From: CF-39 sp035651155 | Lineage (GTDB): Bacteria > Chloroflexota > Limnocylindria > P2-11E | Direction of reading: 5' to 3' | Length of the DNA: 64,000 bases | NCBI GenBank assembly: GCA_035651155.1 | Contig: DASRGG010000028.1 | Span: 62,001 to 126,000, forward strand | Shown: positions 19,407-28,040 of the stretch, piece after piece | How the letters are laid out: each line of letters begins with the position of its first letter | Position numbering within the stretch: the stretch's first letter is position 1 | The notes under the pieces: generated by a model | Database searches by the model: none | Seen by the model: only the letters and a program-made list of their open reading frames with translations | Told to the model about the DNA's origin: nothing | Position numbers and translations under genes: made by a program

Positions 19407-22400
19407 GAGATCTTCTCGATATTCACGAGGAACGCCTTGAACTCGGGCGTCCGCGCATTCGAGTCACCGACGAACGGCGTCAGGGCATTCGCGAGCCAGT
19501 TCTTCGACAGCTCGGGATAGCGCTCCGCGGAGATGCCGACGAAGCCCCAGTGGATCGGGATGCCGATCGTGTAGACCGTCTTGCCGGCGATCGTCTGCGG
19601 ACCGAGGCGCTTGGTCACGAGTGCGGCGACCTCGAGCTTGCCCCGCGCGCTCGACACACGCACGCGGTCGCCGTTCTTGATCCCCTTCTCGCTCGCGAGC
19701 TCCTCGGGCACCTCGACGAAGGCCTGCGGCTGCAGGCCGACGAGGAGCGGCACGTGCTGCGTCACGTAGTGCTCGTGCTCGGTGAGCCGGTAGCTCGTGG
19801 CGACGTAGGGATATTGGTCGACCTTGCCGAAGCGGTTCGGCCGTCCGGCGGCCTGGTCGTAGAGGAACGCGGTGGGCGACTCGGACTGGCCGGGATGCAG
19901 CGGGTTGAGCACCGGCGCCTCGATCGGCTCGTAGTGCTCCGGGAGCGGCCCGTCGTTCAGCGAGCTCGAGAAGAGCCGGCCCGTGCCCTCGCCGTTCATG
20001 ATGAACGGGAGCCACGCCGCCGGATCCTTCGGGTTCATCGTCGGCGGGTAGTCCGGCACGTCACCGACCCAGGTGGTGCCGTCCCACTGGATGCCGGGGC
20101 GCTTGGGATCCCAGGGCTTGCCCTCGAGGTCCGCCGAGGCGCGGTTGTAGAGGACGCGGCGGTTCAGCGGCCAGGACCAGGCCCAACCCGGGTAGAAGCC
20201 CATGCCGGTCGGGTCGTTCTTCGCGGGATCCTGCACGCCGGCGCGCCGCTTCATGAGGTTGCCGGCATCGGGATAGCTGCCGGTGTAGATCCAGTCGCCC
20301 GCGGTCGTCGTGCCATCGGCCTTCAGCAGGCCGAAGGAGGCCATCTGCTTCCCGGTGGAGAGATCCTTCCCGTTGATCTCGCGCGCGATCTCGTCCATGG
20401 TCGGCTTCTTCGGATCGTCGAAGTCGACGGTCATCGCGAGGATCGGGTCCGGGAACTTGCCGCCGGACTGCCGGTACAGCGTCTTGATGCGGTCGAAGAG
20501 CTCCATGAAGATCCAGTGGTCGTGACGGGCCTCGCCCGCCGGCGGGATGACCTGCTCCTTCCACTGCGTCCAACGGCCGCTGTTGGTGAACGAGCCATCC
20601 TTCTCGATCCAGTGCGTCGTCGGGAGCATGAAGACCTCGGTCTGGATCTTCGCGGCGTCCATCCCCGGCGCGCGCCAGAACTCCGAGCTCGTGGTCGGCA
20701 GCGGATCCATGATCACGAGCCACTTCAGGTTCGAGAGCGCCTGCAGGACCTGGTTCGAGTCGGGGCCGATGCTCGTCGCGGTCATCCCGTTCAGGATGAC
20801 GCCCTCCATCTTGCCCTTGAGGGCCTGGTCGTAGATGGACATCCACGACGAGTTCACCGCGGGCTTCGGGATGAAATGGAACGCGAACTCGTTGTCCTTC
20901 GTCGCCGCTCCGCGATACCACGCCTTCAAGAGGCTCACCATGAAGCTGCGGTAGTTCGTGCCGAAGAAGTTCCAGGAATTGGGATCGCTCTTCTTCGGCG
21001 CGCTCGCCGCGACGTAATCGTCGAGCGTCTTCTGTCCCGGCGCCGGGATGCGCAGGTAGCCGGGGAGGATGTCCCAGGAGATCGCGTGATCGGTGTTCCC
21101 CTGGATGTTCGCGTGCCCGCGCTCGGCATTCATGCCGCCGCCCGGGCGGCCCATGTTCCCGAGGAGCAGCTGGAGGAGCGCTCCGGAGCGGATGAGCTGG
21201 GCACCGGTGGTGTGATGCGTGAGGCCGACGGCGTAGACGATCGTCATCACCTTGTCCGGCTTCCCCATCTCGCCGACGATCCGCGCGACGTCGAGGAACT
21301 GGAGGATCGGGATGCCGGTGATGCTCGACACGACCTCGGGCGTGTACCGGCTGTAGTGCTTCTTCATGAGCTGGAACACCGAGCGCGGATCCTGGAGCGT
21401 CATGTCGCGCTTGGCCCGCGGCTGCGTCGTGCCCGCCGGGCCCGCCAGGGCGTCGCCCTCCGTCTCGTACGCCCAGGTGGAGATGTTGTAGGAGCGCGTC
21501 GCCTTGTCGTAGCCGGAGAAGAGGCCATCGGTGAAATCGAACCCCTGCTTCACGATGAAGGAGGCGTTGGTGTAGTTCTTGACGTACTCATCGTGGTAGA
21601 GCCTGTTCTGGAGGACGTAGTTGATGAGCCCGCCGAAGTAGGCGACGTCGGTGCCGGTGCGGATGCGCAGGTAGGTGTCCGCGACCGCCGAGGTGCGCGT
21701 GTAGCGCGGATCGGCGTGGATGATCTTCGCGCCGCCGCCGTTCCCGGGTCCCTTCGTCGGGTCGAGCTTCGCCTTCACGAACCACTGGAAGCCGACCGGG
21801 TGCGCCTCCGCCGGATTCGCGCCATTGATGAGGATGACGTCGGCGTTCTTGATGTCACGCCAGTGGTTCGTCATCGCTCCCCGACCGAATGTGGCGGCCA
21901 AACTGACCACCGTGGGACCGTGTCAGACCCGAGCTTGCTGTTCTATGTGCACGATGCCGAACGTGCGCATCAGCTTCGTGGCGAGATACCCCTCTTCACT
22001 GCTGAATGCGGCGCCGCCGGCAAAGGCGATCCCCTCGGTGCGATTCACGACGTTGCCGTTCGCGTCTTGCGCCACGAACGTCCGGTCGCGCGAGTCCTTG
22101 AAGTTCTGGGCGATCTTGCCCAGCATGAAGTCCCAATCCTTCTCTTCCCACTTCGTGCTTCCCGGAGCGCGGTAGAGCGGCTTCTCCACCCGGCGCGAGC
22201 TCGTGGCGAGCTGCATCGCGGTGGCGCCCTTGGGGCAGAGACGGCCTTCGTTGATCGGGCTGTCCGGATCGCCCTCGATCTGGAGCAGCCGCGTCTTCCC
22301 GCTCGCATCCTGCTTCGTGTAGGCGATGAGCCCGCAGCCCACCGCGCAGTAGGGACACACGGAGTGGACTTCCTTCGCGCCGGCGAGCCGGAACTCCTGC

Positions 22401-22516
22401 TGGATCTTCTTCGCCGCGCGCAGATCGAACCCGAGCGGGTTCGCGAACGGGATCATCGCGAGACCGGCGCTGCCGGCGCCGGCCTTCAGAAGCTGACGGC
22501 GTGTGAGATCCGTCAT
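19403..22516 (-). CDS. fdhA: Formate dehydrogenase catalytic subunit, selenocysteine-containing (UGA read at 21923-21925)
   Basis: This is a single 1037-residue selenoprotein. The stretches 22516-21926 and 21922-19403 are in one frame, split only by TGA at 21925-21923 (codon 198). The flanks are exactly those of formate dehydrogenases: HIEQQARV before and HGPTVVSLA before GRGAMTNHW after, which places Sec at the Mo/W ligand position. A twin-arginine signal TRRQLLKAG (residues 5-13) predicts Tat export. A 4Fe-4S motif CPYCAVGCGL plus a downstream CPKG follow. The gene order fdhA-fdhE-fdhB-NrfD gives a membrane-bound, outward-facing enzyme feeding quinone. No selA, selB or selC is seen in this window. 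Confidence 0.95.
21893..21911 (-). promoter_or_regulatory. Putative bacterial SECIS hairpin in fdhA
   Basis: In the mRNA sense, 11 bases after the UGA, a 7-base stem GGUGGUC pairs with GGCCGCC (two G-U pairs) around the loop AGUUU. Position and size fit bacterial SECIS elements, which recruit SelB to a hairpin just 3' of the Sec codon. The loop does not show the exact E. coli GGUCU form. Confidence 0.65.
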
Positions 22517-22528
22517 GGCGTGGCGACT

Positions 22529-22556
22529 GTTGTACTCCGCCCGCGGCAGCAGTCAA
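22529..22556 (-). promoter_or_regulatory. Putative sigma-70-type promoter for the formate dehydrogenase operon
   Basis: On the minus strand TTGACT (22556-22551) and TACAAC (22534-22529) are separated by 16 bases. Transcription would begin about 5-7 bases before the fdhA ATG at 22516. There is no Shine-Dalgarno sequence there, so the mRNA may be leaderless or nearly so. Confidence 0.4.
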
Positions 22557-22581
22557 GGGAAGACCGCGGTACTTTGCCGGC

Positions 22582-22869
22582 ATGAACGAGTTCTTCGCGT
22601 CGCTCGGCACGCGCTGGCACGAGGCCGCGAGGCGCCGGGGCGCGACGATCGAGGCGCCCGCCCTCGATCCCGCCGTGGCCGAGGAGCTGCTCCAGCTCGC
22701 GCGGGTCGTCGCGCACGCGAAGGAGCGGAGCTACGCGCCACTCGCCAGCTTCACCGCAGGAGTGGCCGTGGAGCGGCTGCGCGCCGCGATGGCCCTCGAC
22801 CCCGCGGCGGTGGCCGCGTACATCCGCGAGGTCCGCGAGGCGCTCGAGCGGGACCTCGGTGCCGGCTGA
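22582..22869 (+). CDS. DUF6457 family protein (molybdenum-cofactor associated)
   Basis: This 95-residue helical protein contains LLQLARVVAHAKERSYAPLASFTAGVAV split over two helices. It matches the small DUF6457 family, often encoded next to or fused with MobA in high-GC bacteria. Its biochemical role is unknown. It is divergent from fdhA, and fdhD and mobA follow on the other strand, so an involvement in formate dehydrogenase cofactor supply is a fair inference. Confidence 0.7.
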   Translation: MNEFFASLGTRWHEAARRRGATIEAPALDPAVAEELLQLARVVAHAKERSYAPLASFTAGVAVERLRAAMALDPAAVAAYIREVREALERDLGAG

Positions 22870-23329
22870 TCCGGCGCCGCCGGCGCCGCGCATCGGCGTC
22901 CGGCTCACGCTCCCGGGCGATGCGGGCGAGCTCTTCGCGGACGTACGCGCGCTCGAGGCGGCGAACGTGGATGCGCTGTGGGCCGATGCCGCCGACGCGG
23001 ACCCCTACGTCGTCCTCGCGGCATGCGCGGCGGTCACCTGGCGAGTGGCGCTCGTGGCGTTCGGCGCGCCGAACGGCTCGGGTCGCGCGACGTGCGAGCT
23101 CCTCGCGCGCGGGCGGCTCGTGATCGCGGAGGACGCCGCGCGCTCCGGCGAGCGCTGGATCCGCCAAGGGTTCCCAGAGAGCAAGCTCGCCTGGCGCGAG
23201 GCGCGCGCCGCCGCGCTGAAGGATGGCGCGACCGGGATCGTGCTCCCGAACGATCCGCGCCTCTTGGATCTCCTGCGCAATCCCGACGTCGACGACGATC
23301 GCTCCGATCTGGACATCGCGGTCGGCTAG
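22859..23329 (+). CDS. Short luciferase-like (LLM) domain fragment, function unknown
   Basis: This 156-residue protein, GTG start, overlaps the preceding gene by 11 bases. RIGVRLTLP, a helix with VRALEAANVDALWADA, and DPYVVLAACAAVTWRVAL follow the first beta-alpha-beta units of bacterial luciferase-like flavin monooxygenases. Most of the barrel is missing and the C-terminal 60 residues are acidic. It may be a degenerate relative or a shortened regulatory protein. Its end overlaps the fdhD stop by 4 bases. Confidence 0.55.
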   Translation: MPADPAPPAPRIGVRLTLPGDAGELFADVRALEAANVDALWADAADADPYVVLAACAAVTWRVALVAFGAPNGSGRATCELLARGRLVIAEDAARSGERWIRQGFPESKLAWREARAAALKDGATGIVLPNDPRLLDLLRNPDVDDDRSDLDIAVG

Positions 23330-24189
23330 GACGTCCCCGGCTCACCCGTGCCGCGCGCTCGTATGCGCTCGGGCCCGGAGTACACGTTGAAGCTCTCACC
23401 CCGCAGGAATCCGACGAGCGTCAGTCCGAAGCGCACGGCCGTCGCGACCGCGAGGCTCGACGGCGCGCCCACCGCGACGAGCATCGGGATCCCGGCGGCG
23501 ACCGCCTTCTGCACGAGCTCGTAGCCCCCGCGACCGCTCACCACGAGGATCGTTCCCGCGAGCGGCACGCGGCGATCGAGGACCGCGCGGCCGACGACCT
23601 TGTCGACGGCGTTGTGCCGCCCGATGTCCTCGCGGAGCGTGACGAGCTCGCCGCCCGACGTGAAGAGACCGGCGGCGTGCAGCCCTCCGGTGAGATCGAA
23701 GAGCCGCTGCCGCTCGCGCAGCCGCTCGGCCAGCGGCGGCAGCACCGCCGCGTCGACCACGGGCCCCGGCGCGAGCGGGGGGTGATCGTGCGCGAGATCG
23801 TCCAGCGTCGTCGCGCCGCACACGCCGCACGCCGAGCTCGACAGGAAGGAGCGGCGCGGCCGGCGCGCGGCCGTCGTCGCGAGATGGACGTCGACGGCGT
23901 TCGATTCGAGCAGGTCGGACGCGACGGTCACGCGCTCCTCGCGCTCGCCGGCCTCGGCCGATATGCGCAGCCCGGCCACGTCGTCCAGCGAGGTGATGAC
24001 GCGCTCCGCGTGGAGCAGCCCGAGCGCGAGCTCGATGTCGCTCCCCGGCGTGCGCATGATCACGCTGAGCGGCTCGCCGTCGAGGAGGAGCTGCAGCGGC
24101 TCCTCGGCGGCGATGTCGTCGCCGGCCGCGCTCCACGAGCCTCCCTCGTACCGGCCGATGCGAACGCGCCGCGACGGCGCTCGTGCCAT
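23326..24189 (-). CDS. fdhD: Formate dehydrogenase sulfurtransferase FdhD
   Basis: FdhD moves sulfur from IscS to the bis-MGD cofactor, which formate dehydrogenase needs for activity. The 287-residue protein has the catalytic cysteine pair in SSSACGVCG, the REDIGRHNAVDKVVG helix and SGRGGYELVQKA. The ATG at 24189 is 9 bases after the mobA stop. It serves the fdhA product encoded 0.8 kb away. Confidence 0.95.
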   Translation of the reverse strand: MARAPSRRVRIGRYEGGSWSAAGDDIAAEEPLQLLLDGEPLSVIMRTPGSDIELALGLLHAERVITSLDDVAGLRISAEAGEREERVTVASDLLESNAVDVHLATTAARRPRRSFLSSSACGVCGATTLDDLAHDHPPLAPGPVVDAAVLPPLAERLRERQRLFDLTGGLHAAGLFTSGGELVTLREDIGRHNAVDKVVGRAVLDRRVPLAGTILVVSGRGGYELVQKAVAAGIPMLVAVGAPSSLAVATAVRFGLTLVGFLRGESFNVYSGPERIRARGTGEPGTS

Positions 24190-24198
24190 GCGAAGAGG

Positions 24199-24822
24199 TT
24201 AGTCGCGTGGCGCGCGGAGCGAGGCGACGAACGCCTCGTAGTCCGCGGGCGTGTCGAGATCGGCGACCTCGTCCGGCGCGATGCCCGCCTCGACGAGCTC
24301 GCCCTCGCCGACGGAGAGGACGTCGAGCGTCGCGAGGCAGGCGCTCACCCGCCGGCCGCCGCCGTCGAGGAACGCGGTGATCCGGGATGCCGCGCCCCGC
24401 CCGTAGGCGGCGCACGCCGGCTGATCGACGCCGCCGACGCGCGGCACCGCGGCGTCGTGACGGCCCAGCCGGTCGAGCAGCAGGCTCGCGAGCGCCGCCG
24501 ACGCGCGCGGCATGTCGCACGCGAGCACGAACGCGCGCTCCGTCCGCATCGCCAGCAGCCCGGCCTCCATTCCCGCGAGCGGTCCCGCGCCCGGATGCCG
24601 GTCGGCCACCACGCGCGCGCCCGACACGTGAGCGCCGCACACGATCGTCTCGGCGAACGCCGGACCGAGGCGGCGCGCGATCCACTCGACGAGCGTGCCG
24701 CCCGCGACGGGGAGGGTGGCCTTGTCGCGTCCCATCCGGACGGAGCGCCCGCCCGCGAGGAGAACGAGCGTCGCGTCGCGCGTCAGCGGTACGACCCGGG
24801 CGCGTGACGCCACCCGCTCCAC
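24199..24822 (-). CDS. mobA: Molybdenum cofactor guanylyltransferase MobA
   Basis: MobA joins GMP to molybdopterin to make the MGD cofactor. The 207-residue nucleotidyltransferase has the signature VLLAGGRSVRMGRDKATLPV near the start, GPLAGMEAGL and ACDMP with the metal-binding Asp. GTG codons at 24822 or 24813 are the candidate starts; both overlap the upstream hydrolase gene by 30-40 bases. It is followed by fdhD. Confidence 0.9.
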   Translation of the reverse strand: MERVASRARVVPLTRDATLVLLAGGRSVRMGRDKATLPVAGGTLVEWIARRLGPAFAETIVCGAHVSGARVVADRHPGAGPLAGMEAGLLAMRTERAFVLACDMPRASAALASLLLDRLGRHDAAVPRVGGVDQPACAAYGRGAASRITAFLDGGGRRVSACLATLDVLSVGEGELVEAGIAPDEVADLDTPADYEAFVASLRAPRD

Positions 24823-25535
24823 GCATCGGCGTCGTGCGACGTGAAGACGCGCGTGAGATCGTCCTTCACGAGCGACCGGATGAGCGCGAGCGACGCCTTC
24901 GCGGCCTCCGGGTCCATCGCCGGGATCTCGCCGCGCTCGAGGTTCGCGCGGCTGAAGGCGGCGTCGCCCGTGAGCACCACCCGGCCGGTCTCCGCCAGGT
25001 CGACCACGAGCGATTGATGGCCGGGCGCGTGTCCCGGCGTAGGCACGACCTCCACGCCGCGCGCGACTCGCGACCGCCCCGACACCGGGACGTAGGTGAG
25101 CTCCGCGATGTCCCAGTACACGCCCGGGAAGCTCGGCTTTCCCTTCGCGTACGCGAGGTGCTCGGCCTGCACGATGAACGTCGCGTTCGGGAACGCGCCA
25201 TTGTTGCCGGCATGATCGAAATGGAGATGGCTGTTCACCACGACGGTGATGTCGTCCGGACGCAGGCCGAGGACGGCGAGGCGCGAGACGACCGCGTCGG
25301 CGTCGTCCATGACGACGTGCGGCCCGCTCTGGGCGCCGAAGGTCGCGTCCGGGCGTGCCACGTGCACCGGATGCAGGCCCGTGTCGAAGAGGATGTTCCC
25401 GTCCGGTGTCCGCAGCAGCGCGGACCAGACCGGAGCGACGACGCGCTCCTCACGCGCGGCGCCCTGGAGCCACGGCGCGAACGCCGACCTCGCGATATCG
25501 ACGGCGCCCGAGCGGAACAGACTGAGCTCGATCAC
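24783..25535 (-). CDS. Metallo-beta-lactamase-fold hydrolase, AHL-lactonase-like
   Basis: This is a 250-residue protein from a GTG at 25535. The zinc motif is SHLHFDHAGNN, with further ligands in PTPGHAPGHQSLVV, LTGDAAFS and the final SHDAD. The FDTGLHP strand near residue 50 is typical of quorum-quenching lactonases and related enzymes. The substrate could be an acyl-homoserine lactone or another lactone or ester. It is divergent from folE. Confidence 0.85.
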   Translation of the reverse strand: MIELSLFRSGAVDIARSAFAPWLQGAAREERVVAPVWSALLRTPDGNILFDTGLHPVHVARPDATFGAQSGPHVVMDDADAVVSRLAVLGLRPDDITVVVNSHLHFDHAGNNGAFPNATFIVQAEHLAYAKGKPSFPGVYWDIAELTYVPVSGRSRVARGVEVVPTPGHAPGHQSLVVDLAETGRVVLTGDAAFSRANLERGEIPAMDPEAAKASLALIRSLVKDDLTRVFTSHDADAWSGWRHAPGSYR

Positions 25536-25570
25536 GTGTTCAGGACATGATGAGCCGACCAGGAGGGACC

Positions 25571-26236
25571 ATGACGGAGCTGTCTCACGTACACCTTCCG
25601 CGCGACGACGAGGAGGTCCGGGCGCCCGAGCTCGTGCGGCACCGCGAGCTCGCGCCCGAGCAATGGACGCGATTCGAGGGCTACATGGCCGAGATCTTCC
25701 GCGCGTTCGGCATGCGGCTCGACACGCCCGGTACGAAGGAGACGCCACGCCGGTTCGTGCGCGCGCTCTTCGACGCGACCGAAGGCTATGAGGGCGATCC
25801 GAAGCTGCTGACGGCGTTCCCGACGGAATGCAAGGGCGGTCCGAGCTGCGAGATCAACCAGATCGTCGAGGGACCGATCCCCTTCTTCGCGCTGTGCGAG
25901 CATCACGCCTTCCCGTTCTACGGCCAGGCCTACGTCGGCTACATCGCGCACGAGCAGATCATCGGCATCAGCAAGCTCACGCGGCTCGTGCGCGTCTGGG
26001 CGCGTCGCTTCACGGTGCAGGAGCGCATGGGCGATCAGATCGCGGACACCCTCCAGTCGCTCGTCAAGGCCCACGGCGTCGCGGTTCACGTCGAGGCGCA
26101 TCACTTCTGCACGCAGATGCGCGGCGTCCGCGAGCTGAACCCGAAGACGCGCACCGCGGTGTGGCGTGGCGAGTACGCGAAGGACGCGCACCTGCGCGAC
26201 GAGTTCTTCCAGCTGACCCGCAGCCGTTCGGGCTGA
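25571..26236 (+). CDS. folE: GTP cyclohydrolase I
   Basis: The enzyme opens GTP to 7,8-dihydroneopterin triphosphate, the first step of folate and pterin synthesis. The 221-residue protein has zinc ligands in ALCEHHAFPF (Cys, His) and HHFCTQMRGV (Cys), plus GISKLTRLVRVWARRFTVQE. The start at 25571 is set by AGGAGGG nine bases upstream; an earlier ATG at 25547 would lie before that site. It is followed by a coupled reductase gene with one base between. Confidence 0.93.
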   Translation: MTELSHVHLPRDDEEVRAPELVRHRELAPEQWTRFEGYMAEIFRAFGMRLDTPGTKETPRRFVRALFDATEGYEGDPKLLTAFPTECKGGPSCEINQIVEGPIPFFALCEHHAFPFYGQAYVGYIAHEQIIGISKLTRLVRVWARRFTVQERMGDQIADTLQSLVKAHGVAVHVEAHHFCTQMRGVRELNPKTRTAVWRGEYAKDAHLRDEFFQLTRSRSG

Positions 26237-26237
26237 C

Positions 26238-27047
26238 GTGCTGGCGACGCTGCTCGAGCGCGCGGCGGGAGACGCGCTGCCGCTCTCCGCGCCGCTCCTC
26301 GAGCGCTACGGCGGTCCGCTGCGCTTTCCCGCCCGCGCGCCGTACGTCTTCGCGAATTTCGTGAGCACGCTCGACGGTATCGTCTCGTACGACGTGCCCG
26401 GCCTCGAGGCCGCGGCGCAGGTCAGCGGCGGACACGCGTCCGATCGATTCGTGCTCGCGCTGCTGCGCGCGGTCTCCGACGCCGTCGTCGTCGGGGCGGG
26501 CACGCTGCGCAAGGAGCCGACGAGCGTGTGGACGCCGCGGCACGTCTTCCCCGACGCGGCGGCGGAGTTCGCCGCGCTGCGCGGCGCGCTCGGACTCCGG
26601 CCCCAGCCGCTCACCGTCGTGGTCAGCGCGTCGGGGGACCTCGACCTCTCGCTGCCCGCGTTCCGCTCCGGCGTCCCGGTCGTCGTGGCCACCACGGTCG
26701 GATCCGCGCGGCGCCTGCCAGCTCCGGCGGGCGTGCGCGTCATCGCTCTCGCGGAGCGCGCGCCGCTGCCGACGTCCGCGATCGTCGCCCTCGCCGCGCG
26801 CGAAGGGGGACCGCGCGTGCTCACCGAAGGCGGCCCGCGCCTGCTCGGACAGTTCCTCGAGGACGGCGCGCTCGACGAGCTCTTCCTCACCATCGCGCCG
26901 CGCCTTGCGGGCCGCGGCGAGGACGCGCGGCGTCTCGGTCTGGTCGAGGGCGTCGCGTTCACGCCGGATCGCGCGCCGCGCGGCCGGCTCGTGTCGGTCA
27001 AGTCGGCGGACGATTACCTGTTCACGCGCTTCGCGTTCCCGGGCTAG
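26238..27047 (+). CDS. RibD C-terminal / dihydrofolate-reductase-fold protein
   Basis: This 269-residue protein (GTG start) has the RibD-C fold: YVFANFVSTLDGIVSYD, DAVVVGAGTLRKEPTSV (NADPH loop), VLTEGGPRLLGQFLEDG and ELFLTIAPRLAGR. Relatives reduce the pyrimidine intermediate of riboflavin synthesis or, in some lineages, pterins. No deaminase domain is present. Its immediate coupling to folE hints at a role in pterin or folate reduction, but this is inference. Confidence 0.82.
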   Translation: MLATLLERAAGDALPLSAPLLERYGGPLRFPARAPYVFANFVSTLDGIVSYDVPGLEAAAQVSGGHASDRFVLALLRAVSDAVVVGAGTLRKEPTSVWTPRHVFPDAAAEFAALRGALGLRPQPLTVVVSASGDLDLSLPAFRSGVPVVVATTVGSARRLPAPAGVRVIALAERAPLPTSAIVALAAREGGPRVLTEGGPRLLGQFLEDGALDELFLTIAPRLAGRGEDARRLGLVEGVAFTPDRAPRGRLVSVKSADDYLFTRFAFPG

Positions 27048-27050
27048 CGA

Positions 27051-27959
27051 TCAGCCCTTCGCGCGCACCTCGACGAAACCGTTGTCGCTCACGCGCGTCT
27101 CGAAGGCGATCTCGTCGAAGGTCGCGGGACCCGCGGCGGCGTGACCGTCCTTCACGCAGAAGCGCGACGCGTGCCACGGGCACTGGATCTCGCAGCGGTC
27201 CGCGCCGACCCAGGTGCCCTCGTTCAGCGGACCGCCGGCGTGCGTGCAGACGTTGGCGATCGCGTACACCGTGCCGTCGAGCTTCGCGACGAGGACGTCG
27301 ACGCCCTGCTTCGTCCTGCCGACGACCGGCCTGCGGTCCTCGAGGCCGTTCGCCGCCACCTCGAGGCGCTGCCATTTCTCGCTCGTCTCGGCCCACGCCT
27401 GCCGGTTGACCTGCGTGCCGTAGCCGAACGCCATCTCGCCACCGAAATACGCGGCGACCGCCATGATCAGCCAGCCCACCGTGGAGACGGCCACCGCGGT
27501 CGTGCGCTGGTCCGCGGCGCCACCCACGCGCATCCAGAGCGAGATGAGGAAGAACGCGGTCGCGACGACCATGAGGAGCCCGTGGAACATCCCGGTGCGG
27601 CGCTCCTCGGCATAGGTCTCGTTCCAGTCCGTGAGGCCGGAGGCGATCGACGCCAGCGACGTGACGAAGGATGCGACGAGCAGGAAGTCCGCGACGCGCA
27701 CGAGCGACCGCTCCCCGGTGACGAGGATCAAGACGTCGACGGCGACCATGGCGGTGTATCCGCCGACGGTCGCGTCGGTGAGGAGCGGATGGAGCGGGTG
27801 CTGGAGCGGCCACGTGCCGTGCAGCAGCGACTTGATCGACCGCGTCCCCGGAAGCGCGTAGAAGCCGGTGACGATCGCGCCGAAGAAGCTGGCGAACGGG
27901 TCGAGCCACTTCGCGTCCTTGACCAGGCCGTGGCCGACGGTGTTGCGCGGACTGCTCAT
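27051..27959 (-). CDS. DUF2231 membrane domain fused to Rieske [2Fe-2S] domain
   Basis: This is a 302-residue fusion. Residues 45-180 form four hydrophobic helices of the DUF2231 type (HPLHPLLTDATVGGY, then GLTDWNETY). Residues 195-300 are a Rieske domain with ligands in CTHAGGPL and CPWHASRF. Rieske domains of this ferredoxin type deliver single electrons to partners; the joined membrane part suggests quinone-linked or membrane-tethered redox. An AGGAGT ribosome site lies just upstream of the ATG. Confidence 0.9.
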   Translation of the reverse strand: MSSPRNTVGHGLVKDAKWLDPFASFFGAIVTGFYALPGTRSIKSLLHGTWPLQHPLHPLLTDATVGGYTAMVAVDVLILVTGERSLVRVADFLLVASFVTSLASIASGLTDWNETYAEERRTGMFHGLLMVVATAFFLISLWMRVGGAADQRTTAVAVSTVGWLIMAVAAYFGGEMAFGYGTQVNRQAWAETSEKWQRLEVAANGLEDRRPVVGRTKQGVDVLVAKLDGTVYAIANVCTHAGGPLNEGTWVGADRCEIQCPWHASRFCVKDGHAAAGPATFDEIAFETRVSDNGFVEVRAKG

Positions 27960-28016
27960 GTACGTACTCCTGTAGCACGAAGCGGACCTGCGCGCGCGAC
28001 GGCTGTGCGACCCGAC

Positions 28017-28029
28017 CGCCCGGCGGGCG
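28017..28029. terminator. Short GC palindrome downstream of meaB
   Basis: CGCCCGGCGGGCG lies 12 bases past the end of meaB, inside the 81-base gap before the DUF2231-Rieske gene. It could fold as a small hairpin at the end of the long acyl-CoA operon. No T-run follows. Confidence 0.25.
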
Positions 28030-28040
28030 TTCGAGCGACG

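Noticed and set aside
21923..21925. In-frame TGA in fdhA read as a nonsense mutation or two separate genes
   Set aside because: Both halves are intact, in one frame, and the residues on each side are those that flank selenocysteine in formate dehydrogenases.
19370..22585. Very long plus-strand open frame opposite fdhA
   Set aside because: It is an antisense shadow produced by high GC codon use; it is Arg/His/Gly-rich with no domain, and the minus strand encodes a clear enzyme.
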